Positions 52,209-61,530 are shown, numbered from the stretch's first letter. The stretch is DNA of 64,000 nucleotides from Rarobacter incanus (GCF_006715765.1 NZ_VFNV01000001.1:1612001-1676000), one strand, 5' to 3'. A program made the numbers and translations. Notes: a model not told the origin generated them from the sequence alone.

Positions 52209-53264
52209 ATGGTTGAAAGCAAGGTCCTACCTTCCGGCAGCGAAAGCGGAACCTACGACATCGAACAGACCGCTCCGACGTTGGCGATGGTGGCGCAATT
52301 GGCCGGGGTCAGCCTGAAGACCGCGTCGCGCGCCATCAACGGCGAAAAGCACGTCGCGAAGGAGACCCGCGAACGGGTCCTCAGCGTCGCGGAGAACGTC
52401 GGATTCCGCATCAACGCAATGGCGAGTCTGCTCAAACGAGGCGTCACGACACCTGTGGTGAGCCTCATTACCGGCGACCTTTCCAACCCGTTCTACTCAA
52501 TGGTGGCCAAGGGCGTCGAACACGAGATTCGCAGCCACGGCATCCGGCTGACCATCGCCAGTTCGGATGAGGAACCGGAGGCAGAGAGGGAACTCGTCCG
52601 CGATTTTATCGACCAACGCGTCTATGGTTTATTGGTTGTATCGACGCTGGACAGTCACGGGGAGTACGAGGCCTACCAGAACCGCGGCGTTCCGCTGGTC
52701 TTTCTCGACAGGCCGGCCGTCGGCCTGGCCGCGGACTCGTTTGTGTTGGACAACTACGCCGGCGCGTACGAGGGAACGGCGCATCTGATATCACACGGGC
52801 ACACAAAAATCGGCTACCTCGGCGACTATCCGCGTCTGCGCACGCGGCAGCTGCGGTTCGAGGGGTACCAGGCGGCTATGGTTGAGGCGGGAATACCCGA
52901 CCCCCTGCGTTGGGCGAGCAACAGCGCGCACGACGTCGATTCCGCGTTCGCGGCCACCAAGGCGCTGCTGACGCTGCCCGAGCCGCCCACCGCGGTCTTC
53001 GCCGGGAACAACCAGATCACGATCGGGGCGTTGCAGGCGATCACGCAGTTCGCTCCGGAAACTGCGCTGGTCGGCTTCGACGACTTTGCGCTCTCGGACC
53101 TGCTTGGGGTGACGACGATCAGCCACGACCCCACCGAGATGGGGAGATTGGCGGCCAAGCGAGTGCTGGCGCGGTCGGGTGTACGCGCGCAGTCGTGTGA
53201 GGAGACCGTGTTGCCGACCGCGTTGCGCAAGCGCGGTTCCGGGGAACGCCCGCCGGTGCGATGA
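52209..53264 (+). CDS. LacI family transcriptional repressor of the GH92 cluster
   Basis: 351 residues. The HTH and hinge helix read TLAMVAQLAGVSLKTASRAI and NGEKHVAKETRERVLSVAEN, followed by NAMASLLKRG. A periplasmic-binding-protein-like effector domain follows (VVSLITGDLSNPFYSMVAKG; PTAVFAGNNQITIGALQAI; LVGFDDFALSDLLGVTTISH). GGAAGGA precedes the ATG. Adjacent to four GH92 units, each with a CG-centred palindrome of the kind LacI proteins bind, so mannose or a mannoside is the likely inducer (inference). Its stop overlaps the corA start. Confidence 0.93.
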   Translation: MVESKVLPSGSESGTYDIEQTAPTLAMVAQLAGVSLKTASRAINGEKHVAKETRERVLSVAENVGFRINAMASLLKRGVTTPVVSLITGDLSNPFYSMVAKGVEHEIRSHGIRLTIASSDEEPEAERELVRDFIDQRVYGLLVVSTLDSHGEYEAYQNRGVPLVFLDRPAVGLAADSFVLDNYAGAYEGTAHLISHGHTKIGYLGDYPRLRTRQLRFEGYQAAMVEAGIPDPLRWASNSAHDVDSAFAATKALLTLPEPPTAVFAGNNQITIGALQAITQFAPETALVGFDDFALSDLLGVTTISHDPTEMGRLAAKRVLARSGVRAQSCEETVLPTALRKRGSGERPPVR

Positions 53265-54421
53265 CCGGCACGCCGGGGACCGCAAAACCGCCCGCGGATG
53301 CGCCGCCGCGGATGCGGACACTGTCATACCGGGCGGGCGCGCGAGATAGGGCGGACTTCCCCCTGACGGAAGTCCCCGCGCTCTTGGCGGACCCCGAAGT
53401 GATCGTGTGGATTGACCTGGTGGATCCCGACCGGCCGACGCTGGCTCACCTGCAAGAACTATTCAACTTGCACCCGCTTGCCGTTGAGGACGTCTTGGAA
53501 CAGCATCAGCGTCCCAAGCTGGACCGATACGACGATCAGCTATTCCTGACCGCCTACGAGTTGGGCCCCGCCCCGGCCGGGTCCAATGAGCTGGTGCGCA
53601 AGGAGATAGACGCGTTCGTGACCGCGCAGAGCCTGGTCACGGTGCGCCCCGGGGGCCGGTTCGACATCGCGGGCGTTATGCGCGCCTGGGATGCGCATCC
53701 CGGGCTCATCCGGCACGGTGTTGGCGGGATGGTGTGGGGCCTGCTGGACGCGGTTGTCGATTCCCACTTCGATACGGTGCAGGCCATGGACGAATCCGTC
53801 GACGACCTGGAGGAATCGGTCTTCAAGGAGGACGTCAACACCCAGCAGGTCCAGCGCGCCGCCTACCGCGCGCACAAGCAGATCGTCACCCTGCGCAGGT
53901 TGGCGCTGCCGATGCGCGAGGTCGTGGGCGAGCTGCTGCGCCGCAGCGAGTTTGTCGGTGGCGCAGCCGACCGGCAACCCCCCGCGGCCCCCAGTGCGCA
54001 CAAGGGGCTCGGCGGTGCGGAAATGGCGAGCCCGCGCGCGGCGTTTCGGCGGCTGCTGGGCGTGCGGCAACACGGCGGGGCGCTGCCCGCGAGCGAGGCG
54101 GAACCATTGGCGCCCTACTTCCAGGACGTCTACGACCACACGCTGCGCGTGGCTGACTGGGCCGACTCCCTGCGGGACATGGTTTCCACCATCATCGACA
54201 CCAATATGACCGCCCAGGGGAACCGCCTCAACCTCGTCATGAAGAAAGTCACGAGTTGGGCGGCCATCATCGCAGTGCCGACCATGATTACCGGCGCCTA
54301 CGGCATGAACGTGAACTACCCGAGTTTCGGCACCTCCGGCGGATTCTGGATCGCGGTCGCGCTGATCGTTGCGTCGTCCGTTGCGCTCTACCTGCAATTC
54401 AAGCACCGGGACTGGTTGTAG
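53261..54421 (+). CDS. corA: CorA family magnesium/cobalt transporter
   Basis: 386 residues: a large cytoplasmic N-terminal domain (IVWIDLVDPDRPTLAHLQEL, HPLAVEDVLEQHQRPKLDRY), long helices (MDESVDDLEESVFKEDVNTQ) and two C-terminal membrane segments flanking the signature YGMN (TGAYGMNVNYPSFG), ending GFWIAVALIVASSVALYLQF-KHRDWL. The GMN motif forms the ion selectivity filter. The ATG overlaps the regulator stop (ATGA), so expression may be coupled, though a functional link to mannan use is not evident. Confidence 0.94.
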   Translation: MTGTPGTAKPPADAPPRMRTLSYRAGARDRADFPLTEVPALLADPEVIVWIDLVDPDRPTLAHLQELFNLHPLAVEDVLEQHQRPKLDRYDDQLFLTAYELGPAPAGSNELVRKEIDAFVTAQSLVTVRPGGRFDIAGVMRAWDAHPGLIRHGVGGMVWGLLDAVVDSHFDTVQAMDESVDDLEESVFKEDVNTQQVQRAAYRAHKQIVTLRRLALPMREVVGELLRRSEFVGGAADRQPPAAPSAHKGLGGAEMASPRAAFRRLLGVRQHGGALPASEAEPLAPYFQDVYDHTLRVADWADSLRDMVSTIIDTNMTAQGNRLNLVMKKVTSWAAIIAVPTMITGAYGMNVNYPSFGTSGGFWIAVALIVASSVALYLQFKHRDWL

Positions 54422-54594
54422 GGGGCCTCGTCCCAAAAATCATCGCGGCCGGGTGCGCCCCATGCCCCGAGCCGCGCCAACCCGCAGGTCAGGACCCCTT
54501 TATGCGCTGCGGTGTGGCGGATACGCGGCGGCGCGAGGCGGGTGGGGACTTAGGCCCATCGCGAAAGCGCATTACGCGTGAAACAATTTCCCTT

Positions 54595-54600
54595 TACCCT
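54595..54600 (+). promoter_or_regulatory. Possible -10 element of ppc
   Basis: TACCCT lies 6 bp before the GTG start of ppc, and no ribosome-binding site is visible, so the mRNA may be leaderless. Tentative. Confidence 0.3.
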
Positions 54601-54606
54601 AGTGGG

Positions 54607-57306
54607 GTGACTGTTTCTGAATCCGCGGATGCCGCGGGCACCCCGGCCGCATCAAATGTGCGCCGTTCGTTCGCCCGCCACGAGGTCCCCGAACCGCTGC
54701 GTGAAGACGTTCGGATGCTCGGAAGGCTGCTGGGCACGGTGCTCGAAGAATCGGGCGGCAAGGAGCTGCTCGAATCGGTTGAGCACCTGCGCGAGCTGAG
54801 CATCCTCGCCTACGATGACCCGGAGTCCGACGCGCTGGCGCAGGCCAGGGAGCTGGTCGAGACCTACTCGATGCAGCAGGCTGAGCAGGTGGCGCGGGCG
54901 TTCACGTGCTATTTTCACCTGGCCAATCTGGCCGAGGAATACCACCGCGTGCGGGTGCTGCGCCAGCGCGAGGCCAACGTGGACGCGCATGCGATTACGC
55001 AGGATGACACGCTGCCCGATGCGTTTGCGCAGCTTTCCGCCGAGGTCGGGCACGAGGAAGCGGTGCGCAGGCTCACCGAACTCGAATTCCGGCCGGTCCT
55101 GACCGCGCACCCGACCGAGGCGCGCAGGCGCGCGGTTACCGGGGCGATTCGCCGTATTTCCGAACTGTTGGCGGAGCGGGATTCGCTGCGGTTGGGCGGC
55201 ACGTCCCTGGCGGAAAACGAGCGTTCCATGCTCGCCGAAATCGACGGGCTGTGGCGCACGGCCCTGATTCGCACGTCGAAGCCAACCGTGTTGGACGAGG
55301 TGCGCCAGATCATGGCGGTGTTCGAATCGACGCTGTTCAACGTGATCCCGGCGGTCTACCGCCGCTTCGACGATTGGCTACTCGGGGAGCGCGCGGGACG
55401 GATCGAACCGATCGTCACCCCGTTCGTGTCGCTCGGGTCCTGGATCGGCGGGGACCGGGACGGCAACCCGAACGTGACCGCGGAAATCACCCGCGAGGCC
55501 ACGCAGATCGCCTCCGAGAAAATCCTGACCGCCCTGGAGCGTTCGACCCACGACATTGCGCGTCGGCTCACCGTCGATGACGACACCACCAAGCCGTCCG
55601 CGGCACTCAACGGACTGTGGACCCGGCAGCGCCAACTATCGCGCCGCCTCACCGAACTTGCGGACGCAAAGTCCGCGAACGAGCGCCACCGAGCCGTTCT
55701 GCTGGTCATTTCGGAGAGGATAGCCGCCACCAGGCGCCGGGATGCGGACCTGGCCTACGCGTCCGCGGAGCAACTCGAGGCCGACCTGCGCGTCGTGCAG
55801 GACTCCCTGATCGCGGCGGGGGCGCCGCGCGCGGCCTACGGCGGGTTGCAGAACCTGATCTGGCAGGTGCAGACGTTCGGGTTCCACCTGGTGGAGCTGG
55901 AGGTGCGCCAGCATTCGCAGGTGCACGAGGAGGCGCTGGCGGATATCGCTGAGAACGGCCTGGACGGCGATCTGAAGGAGCGCACGGTAGAGGTGCTGGA
56001 CACCTACCGGGCGATCGGCGCCATACAGAAGCGATACGGCGTGCGGGCCGTGCGCCGGTACATCGTGTCGTTCACGCAGAAGCCGGAGCACCTGGCGGCC
56101 GTCTATCAGCTCGCGAATCTTGCTTTCGAAGGATCGGATGACGCCCCGATCATCGACGCGATCCCGCTGTTTGAGACGTTTGCCGACCTAGAGCACAGCG
56201 TGGACATCCTCGAAGCCATGTTGCTGTTGGAGCCCGTTCAGCGGCGCCTTGAAGCAAACGGTCGGCGCGTCGAGGTCATGCTCGGATACTCCGATTCGTC
56301 CAAGGACGTCGGTCCCGTATCGGCCACCTTGGCCCTGCACTCCGCGCAGGAACGAATCGCGCAGTGGGCGCAGCGGCACAACATCACGCTCACGCTGTTC
56401 CACGGGCGCGGCGGGGCGTTGGGCCGCGGCGGCGGCCCCGCCAACCGCGCGGTGCTCGCGCAGCCGCCGCATTCGGTCGATGGTCGGTTCAAGCTCACCG
56501 AGCAGGGCGAGGTCATTTTGGCGCGGTACGGCGATCCGACGATCGCCGTGCAGCACATCGAGCACGTCGCGGCGGCGACCCTGCTCGCGTCGGCGCCCTC
56601 GGTTGAGGAACGCAACGAAGCGGGCGTGCAGCGCTTCAAGGAACTGGGCGCGCGGCTGGACGAGGCGTCCCGCCTGGCCTTCCACGAACTGGTGAAGGCC
56701 GACGGGTTCCCGCAGTGGTTTGCCGAGGTCACCCCGCTTGAAGAGGTCGGGCTGCTGCCGATCGGATCGCGCCCCGCCCGGCGCGGCCTGTCAGTATCGT
56801 CCCTGGACGACCTGCGGGCGATCCCGTGGGTGTTCTCGTGGTCGCAGGCACGGCTGAACCTGGCCGGATGGTACGGGCTAGGCAGCGCGTTGGAGGCCGT
56901 GGGGGACGTGGACGAGTTGCGCGCGGCCTACCGGGAGTGGCCCGTATTCGCGACGATGATCGACAACGTGGACATGTCGTTGGCGAAGTCGGACGACCGC
57001 ATTGCGCAGCAGTACCTGGCGCTGGGTGATCGCGATGATCTGGCGGAGCGGGTGCTGGCGGAGTACCGGCGCACGGTTGAGTGGGTACTGAAGGTGATTG
57101 ACGCTCCGTGGCCGCTCGCGAATCGCCGTGTGCTGGGCCGCGCGGTGCAGCTGCGCAGCCCCTACGTGGGTGCGCTCTCGCTCATTCAGGTCCGCGCCCT
57201 GCGGGCGCTGCGCACCGGCGACCACCAGTCCAGCAAGGAAGAACTACAACACCTGTTGCTGCTCACCGTCAACGGCGTTGCGGCTGGCCTGCAAAACACG
57301 GGGTGA
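54607..57306 (+). CDS. ppc: Phosphoenolpyruvate carboxylase
   Basis: Carboxylates PEP to oxaloacetate, replenishing the TCA cycle. 899 residues, normal size. Catalytic His in VLTAHPTEARRRAV (about 169); GYSDSSKDVGPVSATLALHS; the glycine-rich FHGRGGALGRGGGPANRAVL with catalytic Arg; C-terminal QNTG tetrapeptide, the allosteric site end. The GTG at 54607 gives the expected N-terminus (MTVSESADAAGTPAAS); the longer upstream frame is non-coding. The PLP enzyme follows 3 bp after its stop. Confidence 0.96.
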   Translation: MTVSESADAAGTPAASNVRRSFARHEVPEPLREDVRMLGRLLGTVLEESGGKELLESVEHLRELSILAYDDPESDALAQARELVETYSMQQAEQVARAFTCYFHLANLAEEYHRVRVLRQREANVDAHAITQDDTLPDAFAQLSAEVGHEEAVRRLTELEFRPVLTAHPTEARRRAVTGAIRRISELLAERDSLRLGGTSLAENERSMLAEIDGLWRTALIRTSKPTVLDEVRQIMAVFESTLFNVIPAVYRRFDDWLLGERAGRIEPIVTPFVSLGSWIGGDRDGNPNVTAEITREATQIASEKILTALERSTHDIARRLTVDDDTTKPSAALNGLWTRQRQLSRRLTELADAKSANERHRAVLLVISERIAATRRRDADLAYASAEQLEADLRVVQDSLIAAGAPRAAYGGLQNLIWQVQTFGFHLVELEVRQHSQVHEEALADIAENGLDGDLKERTVEVLDTYRAIGAIQKRYGVRAVRRYIVSFTQKPEHLAAVYQLANLAFEGSDDAPIIDAIPLFETFADLEHSVDILEAMLLLEPVQRRLEANGRRVEVMLGYSDSSKDVGPVSATLALHSAQERIAQWAQRHNITLTLFHGRGGALGRGGGPANRAVLAQPPHSVDGRFKLTEQGEVILARYGDPTIAVQHIEHVAAATLLASAPSVEERNEAGVQRFKELGARLDEASRLAFHELVKADGFPQWFAEVTPLEEVGLLPIGSRPARRGLSVSSLDDLRAIPWVFSWSQARLNLAGWYGLGSALEAVGDVDELRAAYREWPVFATMIDNVDMSLAKSDDRIAQQYLALGDRDDLAERVLAEYRRTVEWVLKVIDAPWPLANRRVLGRAVQLRSPYVGALSLIQVRALRALRTGDHQSSKEELQHLLLLTVNGVAAGLQNTG

Positions 57307-57309
57307 TGC

Positions 57310-58428
57310 GTGGACCCGCTCGATGTGCCCCTGCGACTGCTGCGGCAGCGCACCAGCGTCAAATGGTCGACATACGGGCCCGACGTTCTGCCGCTGTGGG
57401 TCGCGGAGATGGATTGCGACCTGGCCGAGCCGATTGTCGGCGCCGTCACGCGGGCCGTGCAGCGCGGGGACACCGGCTACTGGGCGGGTAAGCACCTGCG
57501 CGACGCGTTCGGCGAGGTGGCGGCGGCCCGGTGGGGTTGGGACGTCGGCGCGCTGAGCAGCGTGGCCGTCCCGAACGTCATGTCCGGGGTCGTGGCGTGC
57601 CTCGATGCGGTGGTGGAACCGGGCACCCCCGTGCTCGTGGCAAGCCCCGTCTATCCGCCGCTGGCGCAGTACCCGCGTCAGGCCGGGTACCCGGTGCATC
57701 GCGTCGCGCTCACGGCGGCCGGGCGGCTGGACCTGGCGGCGCTCGCAGAAGCATTCGGGCACCTGCCCTCCCGGGGCGCGGCGCCGCGGGGCGCCTTCTT
57801 GCTTTGCAACCCGCACAACCCCACCGGCGTCGTCCACACGCGCGCGGAATTGGAGGAGCTGGGCCGCATCGCGCGGGAATGCGCGGTGGTCGTGATCGCG
57901 GACGAGATTCACGCGCTGGTTTCCTACGAACCCTTCACCCCCGCGCTCAGTGCGATCCGCGAGGCGTACGCGCTGCATTCCGCGTCCAAGGCCTTCAACC
58001 TGGTCGGGATGAACATAGCACTGCTCTGGTCCGCCGATCCGGTGCCCATTTCGCCCGCGATAGCGCACGGCGATCAGATCAGCGCCATCGCGCACACCGC
58101 CGCCCTTCGCGAATGCGGGCCGTGGCTGGACCAGGCGCTGTCGGCCCTCACGAATCGCCGCCGCCTGCTGACCGATTTCATTCGCCGCGAAGCGCCGATT
58201 ATCGGATTCGCGCCACCGCAAGCGACGTACCTGGCCTGGCTTGATCTTGCGGCCGCCAGCGGCGCGCGGGGAGAGCGAATATCGGCGACCGTCCTGCGCG
58301 AGCGGGCGGGTCTGGCCCTGACCTCCGGCACGGCCTTCGGGTCGGCTAACCACGTGCGACTAAATTTTGCGACGAGTCCCGCCATCCTCCTTTCGGCACT
58401 GGAACGTCTTGCGAGCGTCGTCGCGTAG
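57310..58428 (+). CDS. MalY/PatB family aminotransferase or cystathionine beta-lyase
   Basis: Fold type I PLP enzyme of 372 residues. WVAEMDCDLAEPIVGAV and GYWAGKHLRDAFGEVAAARW fit the MalY/PatB group (C–S lyase). NPHNPTGVVHTRAELEELGR, VIADEIHALVSY and the PLP lysine in LHSASKAFNLVGMNIALLW are visible, as is the C-terminal Arg in HVRLNFATSP. The reaction is probably cystathionine or cysteine-S-conjugate beta-lysis; transamination is possible. GTG start 3 bp after ppc, so probably co-transcribed. Confidence 0.88.
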   Translation: MDPLDVPLRLLRQRTSVKWSTYGPDVLPLWVAEMDCDLAEPIVGAVTRAVQRGDTGYWAGKHLRDAFGEVAAARWGWDVGALSSVAVPNVMSGVVACLDAVVEPGTPVLVASPVYPPLAQYPRQAGYPVHRVALTAAGRLDLAALAEAFGHLPSRGAAPRGAFLLCNPHNPTGVVHTRAELEELGRIARECAVVVIADEIHALVSYEPFTPALSAIREAYALHSASKAFNLVGMNIALLWSADPVPISPAIAHGDQISAIAHTAALRECGPWLDQALSALTNRRRLLTDFIRREAPIIGFAPPQATYLAWLDLAAASGARGERISATVLRERAGLALTSGTAFGSANHVRLNFATSPAILLSALERLASVVA

Positions 58429-58471
58429 CTCGGTGCGCCCGCTGGCTCGATCCATGGGAGATACTGGCTCG

Positions 58472-58999
58472 GTGCGCGCCCCACATACCATCACGATGAC
58501 ACAATTGGCCGAGCTGGCCTCGCGCGAACCGCACCCGCTGGTCGCGATCGACGGGCGCTCGGGGGCGGGCAAGACGGTGGCCGCGGCGCACCTGGGCGCC
58601 GCGCTGCGGCTACCGGTGGTGCACCTGGACGACTTTGTCCCCGGGTGGGACGGTTTGCGGCAGGGGGTGGAGGCGGTCCGCCACGGAATCGCGTTGCCCG
58701 CGGCGCGCGGGCAACGCGCGGGATGCGAGTCGTGGGACTGGAACGCCGGGGGGGCCGGACCGTTTGTGCGGATTGATGCCGCTGCGGGGTTGATCATCGA
58801 GGGATGCGGCGCCGCGGCCGCGGTGCGGGGACTGACGGACCTGGCGGTGTGGATCGCGGCACCGACGAAGGTGCGCATGGCCAGACTCGAGGGGCGCAGC
58901 GACTGGGACGCCTATGCGCCGCATGCGGCGATGTGGGCCCTGCAAGAAAGCGCGTTGGTCAAGGAGTTTGGGTGGCCTCGTCGGAAATTGGTCCTATAA
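58472..58999 (+). CDS. P-loop NTPase, uridine-kinase-like
   Basis: A small P-loop protein of about 175 residues. Walker A is VAIDGRSGAGKTVAAAHLG; VVHLDDFVPGWDGL resembles the substrate loop of uridine kinase-like proteins; LIIEGCGAAAAV and VWIAAPTKVRMARLEGRSDW follow. Probably a nucleoside/nucleotide kinase or an ATP/GTP-binding protein of unknown substrate. Start uncertain: GTG 58472 (GGGAG upstream), ATG 58454 or ATG 58496. It ends just before a TetR operator. Confidence 0.75.
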   Translation: MRAPHTITMTQLAELASREPHPLVAIDGRSGAGKTVAAAHLGAALRLPVVHLDDFVPGWDGLRQGVEAVRHGIALPAARGQRAGCESWDWNAGGAGPFVRIDAAAGLIIEGCGAAAAVRGLTDLAVWIAAPTKVRMARLEGRSDWDAYAPHAAMWALQESALVKEFGWPRRKLVL

Positions 59000-59000
59000 A

Positions 59001-59014
59001 AACGAACGTTCGTT
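59001..59014. promoter_or_regulatory. Palindromic TetR operator
   Basis: AACGAACGTTCGTT is a perfect 14-bp palindrome 17 bp upstream of the tetR ATG, next to a possible -10 (TATAGT, 59018–59023). GAACGTTC-type dyads are typical TetR-family sites, so autoregulation is likely. Confidence 0.75.
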
Positions 59015-59030
59015 CTGTATAGTCGGACGC

Positions 59031-59645
59031 ATGCCGAAGGTTTCCGAGGAGCATCGAGTCGAACGCCGCGATCACGTCATCGAGGCGACGCTGCGGCTCA
59101 TCGTCGATCAGGGAGTCCACCGGCTTTCGATGGCGGACATCATTCACGAATCGGGGCTGTCGGCGGGGTCCATCTACAGTCATTTTGCCAGCAAGGACGA
59201 GATTCTGGGAGCCGTCGTCGAGCTGTCACTCATGACCGCCACCGCGAACCTGCGCGAACTGCTTGCGCGCGAGCCGCTTCCCGATCCCGCCGAGGTGATT
59301 GAGCGTCTGCTTCCAAAATTCGCCGGGGCGAGCGGGTCGGTCGCGCTCATTCAGGTGTGGGGGCAGGCCGTCGTTGAGCGACAACTCGGCAGCATCGCCA
59401 CCACCCACGTCGCGCAACTGCGCGAGGCCTTTGACCAGTATGCAGAATACTGGCTTGCTGAACAGGGCATTGCACGCCCGGGCGCCGGGCGCGAGCTGGG
59501 GGCCCTGCTCCTCGCCCTGAGCCAGGCCTTCACGGTGCAGACCGCGTTCGGTGAGCCGTTCGAGGTGGACGAACTCAAGGCGAGCATCGTGCGCGCCGCG
59601 GAACTCTTCGCGGCCGCCGAGCGAGTCGGCGGCCACCGTGGCTAA
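59031..59645 (+). CDS. TetR family transcriptional regulator
   Basis: 204 residues. The N-terminal HTH reads RRDHVIEATLRLIVDQGVHR and MADIIHESGLSAGSIYSHFA followed by SKDEILGAVVELS. The ligand-binding half is not informative about its effector. I chose ATG 59031 because it follows the palindrome and promoter; upstream codons belong to the P-loop gene region. The stop overlaps the GTG start of the next gene, so the pair is coupled. Confidence 0.9.
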   Translation: MPKVSEEHRVERRDHVIEATLRLIVDQGVHRLSMADIIHESGLSAGSIYSHFASKDEILGAVVELSLMTATANLRELLAREPLPDPAEVIERLLPKFAGASGSVALIQVWGQAVVERQLGSIATTHVAQLREAFDQYAEYWLAEQGIARPGAGRELGALLLALSQAFTVQTAFGEPFEVDELKASIVRAAELFAAAERVGGHRG

Positions 59646-60654
59646 CGCCCCACAAGCCGGTGGCGGGACCGGGACCGTCCCGCCACCACATTCCGCTCGA
59701 AGCGACGAGTACGACGCGTTCGGCCCGTGGATCGACGAGGTGCGGACCGCCGACCAGATCCCCCGGCTGTACCGGGACTACCTGGTGGATTTCGCCGCGG
59801 CGCGCACCATCCTGAAAATACCGCGAGACATAGAACGCCGCAAAGCCAATCCCGGCATGGATCTGTACGACAACCTCGTCATCCTGACCGCAGAGGAGCT
59901 GACGATCCTCACCCGCGCCGAAGCGGCGTACACCGCGGTCACCCTGGCGCTGGGTGACATCGTTGCGATGCGAACGAGCGTGAATCTCCTGGCCGGGAGG
60001 CTGGATCTCCACAGCCGGTCGGCAGGCCCGGTAGTTGTGCGCTTCAACAGTTCCTCGCGCGAGCGCATCGATGCCCTGGTCGACCAGATCCGCGACCGCG
60101 CCTGGCGGGGCGAGCGCTCGGCGGGGTGCGCGCAGGGAGGGGACCCGGGGTGGCGGGGCGAGCGCCCGGGTCGTGGCTGCGACCGCGCGGCCGACCCCGA
60201 CCGCACAGAGGCGGCACTGGCTCCTCTGGCCGAAAGCGATTTGGTACTGGTAAACCAAACGAGGCGCGACCTCCAGGCGGACCCGGCGGCGCGGGTGGTT
60301 GCCGCGCAGGCTCGCCGCAACATCTCGGTGAAGGCGGGCGCCAGGGCGAAGTTCATGAGCTGGCTTCGCCCCCTGCGCCTGACCGCGCTGGCCGTCGTGG
60401 AATCAGGCGAGCAGGTGATCATTCGCTCGCGTGCGAGCGGGATAGCGCAACGGCGGATGGCCGACTACTCGCTGGCCGAAACGTTCATATTTGCCCCCGC
60501 CGCGACGGGTGTGACCGCGGACCCGCTCGTGACGTACCACGACGTTACCCGGGTTTCGATCACATTCGCGTCGTCGGCGATCACCTTCGAGACGGTTTCC
60601 GGTTGCGGGGTGCAGCGCGCGCTCGCGGAGCGATTGGGGCCCCGCCGGGCGTGA
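59638..60654 (+). CDS. Hypothetical protein coupled to TetR
   Basis: 338 residues, not recognised. No signal peptide or membrane segment. The first 170 residues look helical (IPRLYRDYLVDFAAARTILK, LYDNLVILTAEELTILTRAE). A Gly/Arg/Asp-rich stretch (about 160–195, GERSAGCAQGGDPGWRGERP) interrupts the protein and contains a short DNA repeat (WRGER twice). The C-terminal third is beta-rich (FMSWLRPLRLTALAVVESGE). The GTG start overlaps the tetR stop. Being encoded with a self-regulated TetR, it may be what TetR controls. Confidence 0.7.
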   Translation: MANAPQAGGGTGTVPPPHSARSDEYDAFGPWIDEVRTADQIPRLYRDYLVDFAAARTILKIPRDIERRKANPGMDLYDNLVILTAEELTILTRAEAAYTAVTLALGDIVAMRTSVNLLAGRLDLHSRSAGPVVVRFNSSSRERIDALVDQIRDRAWRGERSAGCAQGGDPGWRGERPGRGCDRAADPDRTEAALAPLAESDLVLVNQTRRDLQADPAARVVAAQARRNISVKAGARAKFMSWLRPLRLTALAVVESGEQVIIRSRASGIAQRRMADYSLAETFIFAPAATGVTADPLVTYHDVTRVSITFASSAITFETVSGCGVQRALAERLGPRRA

Positions 60655-60705
60655 TCAGCTCCAGCCCGCGGGGCGCCCGGATGCGGCGTGCGGGCGGCCG
60701 CGCCC

Positions 60706-61521
60706 CTATCCGAGCGCGCGAACAATAGCGACCGCCAGGCCCGAATCTTCGTTGGTGGGCACGACCTCGCCCGCAGCGCCCTGCACGATGGGGGATGCGT
60801 TGCCCATCGCGAACGAGCGCGCGGCCAGCCTGAACATGCCGATATCGTTTTGGCCGTCGCCCGCCGCAGCGATCTGCTCCGACCCGACCCCCAGCTGGTC
60901 CGCCACGAGTGCGATTCCGTGCGACTTGTCGGCCGCACGGGCCGTAATCTCCAGGTAGTTTTCGCCGGTCAACTGCCCGTGCAAGGTCGCAGGCAGCGCC
61001 TCCAAGACCTGCCTGCCGCTGTCCGGCATCGCCGGGTTGGGCGGGACCATGATCTTCAGCGGAGCAGTCACCGCCAGATCCGCGTCAAACTGGCCGGAGG
61101 CCGCGATGCCGGTCACGCGGGCCTCGTAGTCGACCACCGCGGCGGGGCGGCTGTAGAACCAATCGGTTTCGGTGAACCAGCTCATGGGCGTTCCGATGCG
61201 TTCGCACTGTTCGTAAACGGCCAGCGCCGCCGACAAATCGATGGGATGCCGGGCAAACGCGGTCAGCGAACCCGTGGCACTGACCGTGCCAACCCAGGCG
61301 CCCTGCAACGCGACCACCGGTTCGCCCACCAGGTCCAACTGCGCCTGAATGCGCGCGAGGGCCAGCGCGCTGCGCGCCGACGCCAGCACGACGTGGACGC
61401 CAGCGGATCGCGCCCGAGATATGGCAGCGCGCACCTCGCCGGTGAGGCGATGGTTAGAGGTCAGCAGGGTGCCATCGACATCAGAGGCGAACAAACGAAC
61501 GGCGGGCGAGGTTGTAGCCAT
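60706..61521 (-). CDS. HAD superfamily hydrolase, Cof type
   Basis: Cof/type IIB HAD phosphatase of 271 residues. Motif I RLFASDVDGTLLTSNHRLTG with nucleophile Asp; motif II VVLASARSA; cap domain; motif III lysine near ADKSHGIALV; motif IV IAAAGDGQNDIGMFRLA. Members dephosphorylate sugar phosphates, flavin or PLP phosphates; the substrate is unknown. Ends 9 bp after nothing but a short gap to the methyltransferase gene, which precedes it on the same strand, so the two may form an operon. Confidence 0.9.
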   Translation of the reverse strand: MATTSPAVRLFASDVDGTLLTSNHRLTGEVRAAISRARSAGVHVVLASARSALALARIQAQLDLVGEPVVALQGAWVGTVSATGSLTAFARHPIDLSAALAVYEQCERIGTPMSWFTETDWFYSRPAAVVDYEARVTGIAASGQFDADLAVTAPLKIMVPPNPAMPDSGRQVLEALPATLHGQLTGENYLEITARAADKSHGIALVADQLGVGSEQIAAAGDGQNDIGMFRLAARSFAMGNASPIVQGAAGEVVPTNEDSGLAVAIVRALG

Positions 61522-61530
61522 GACTCGAGC

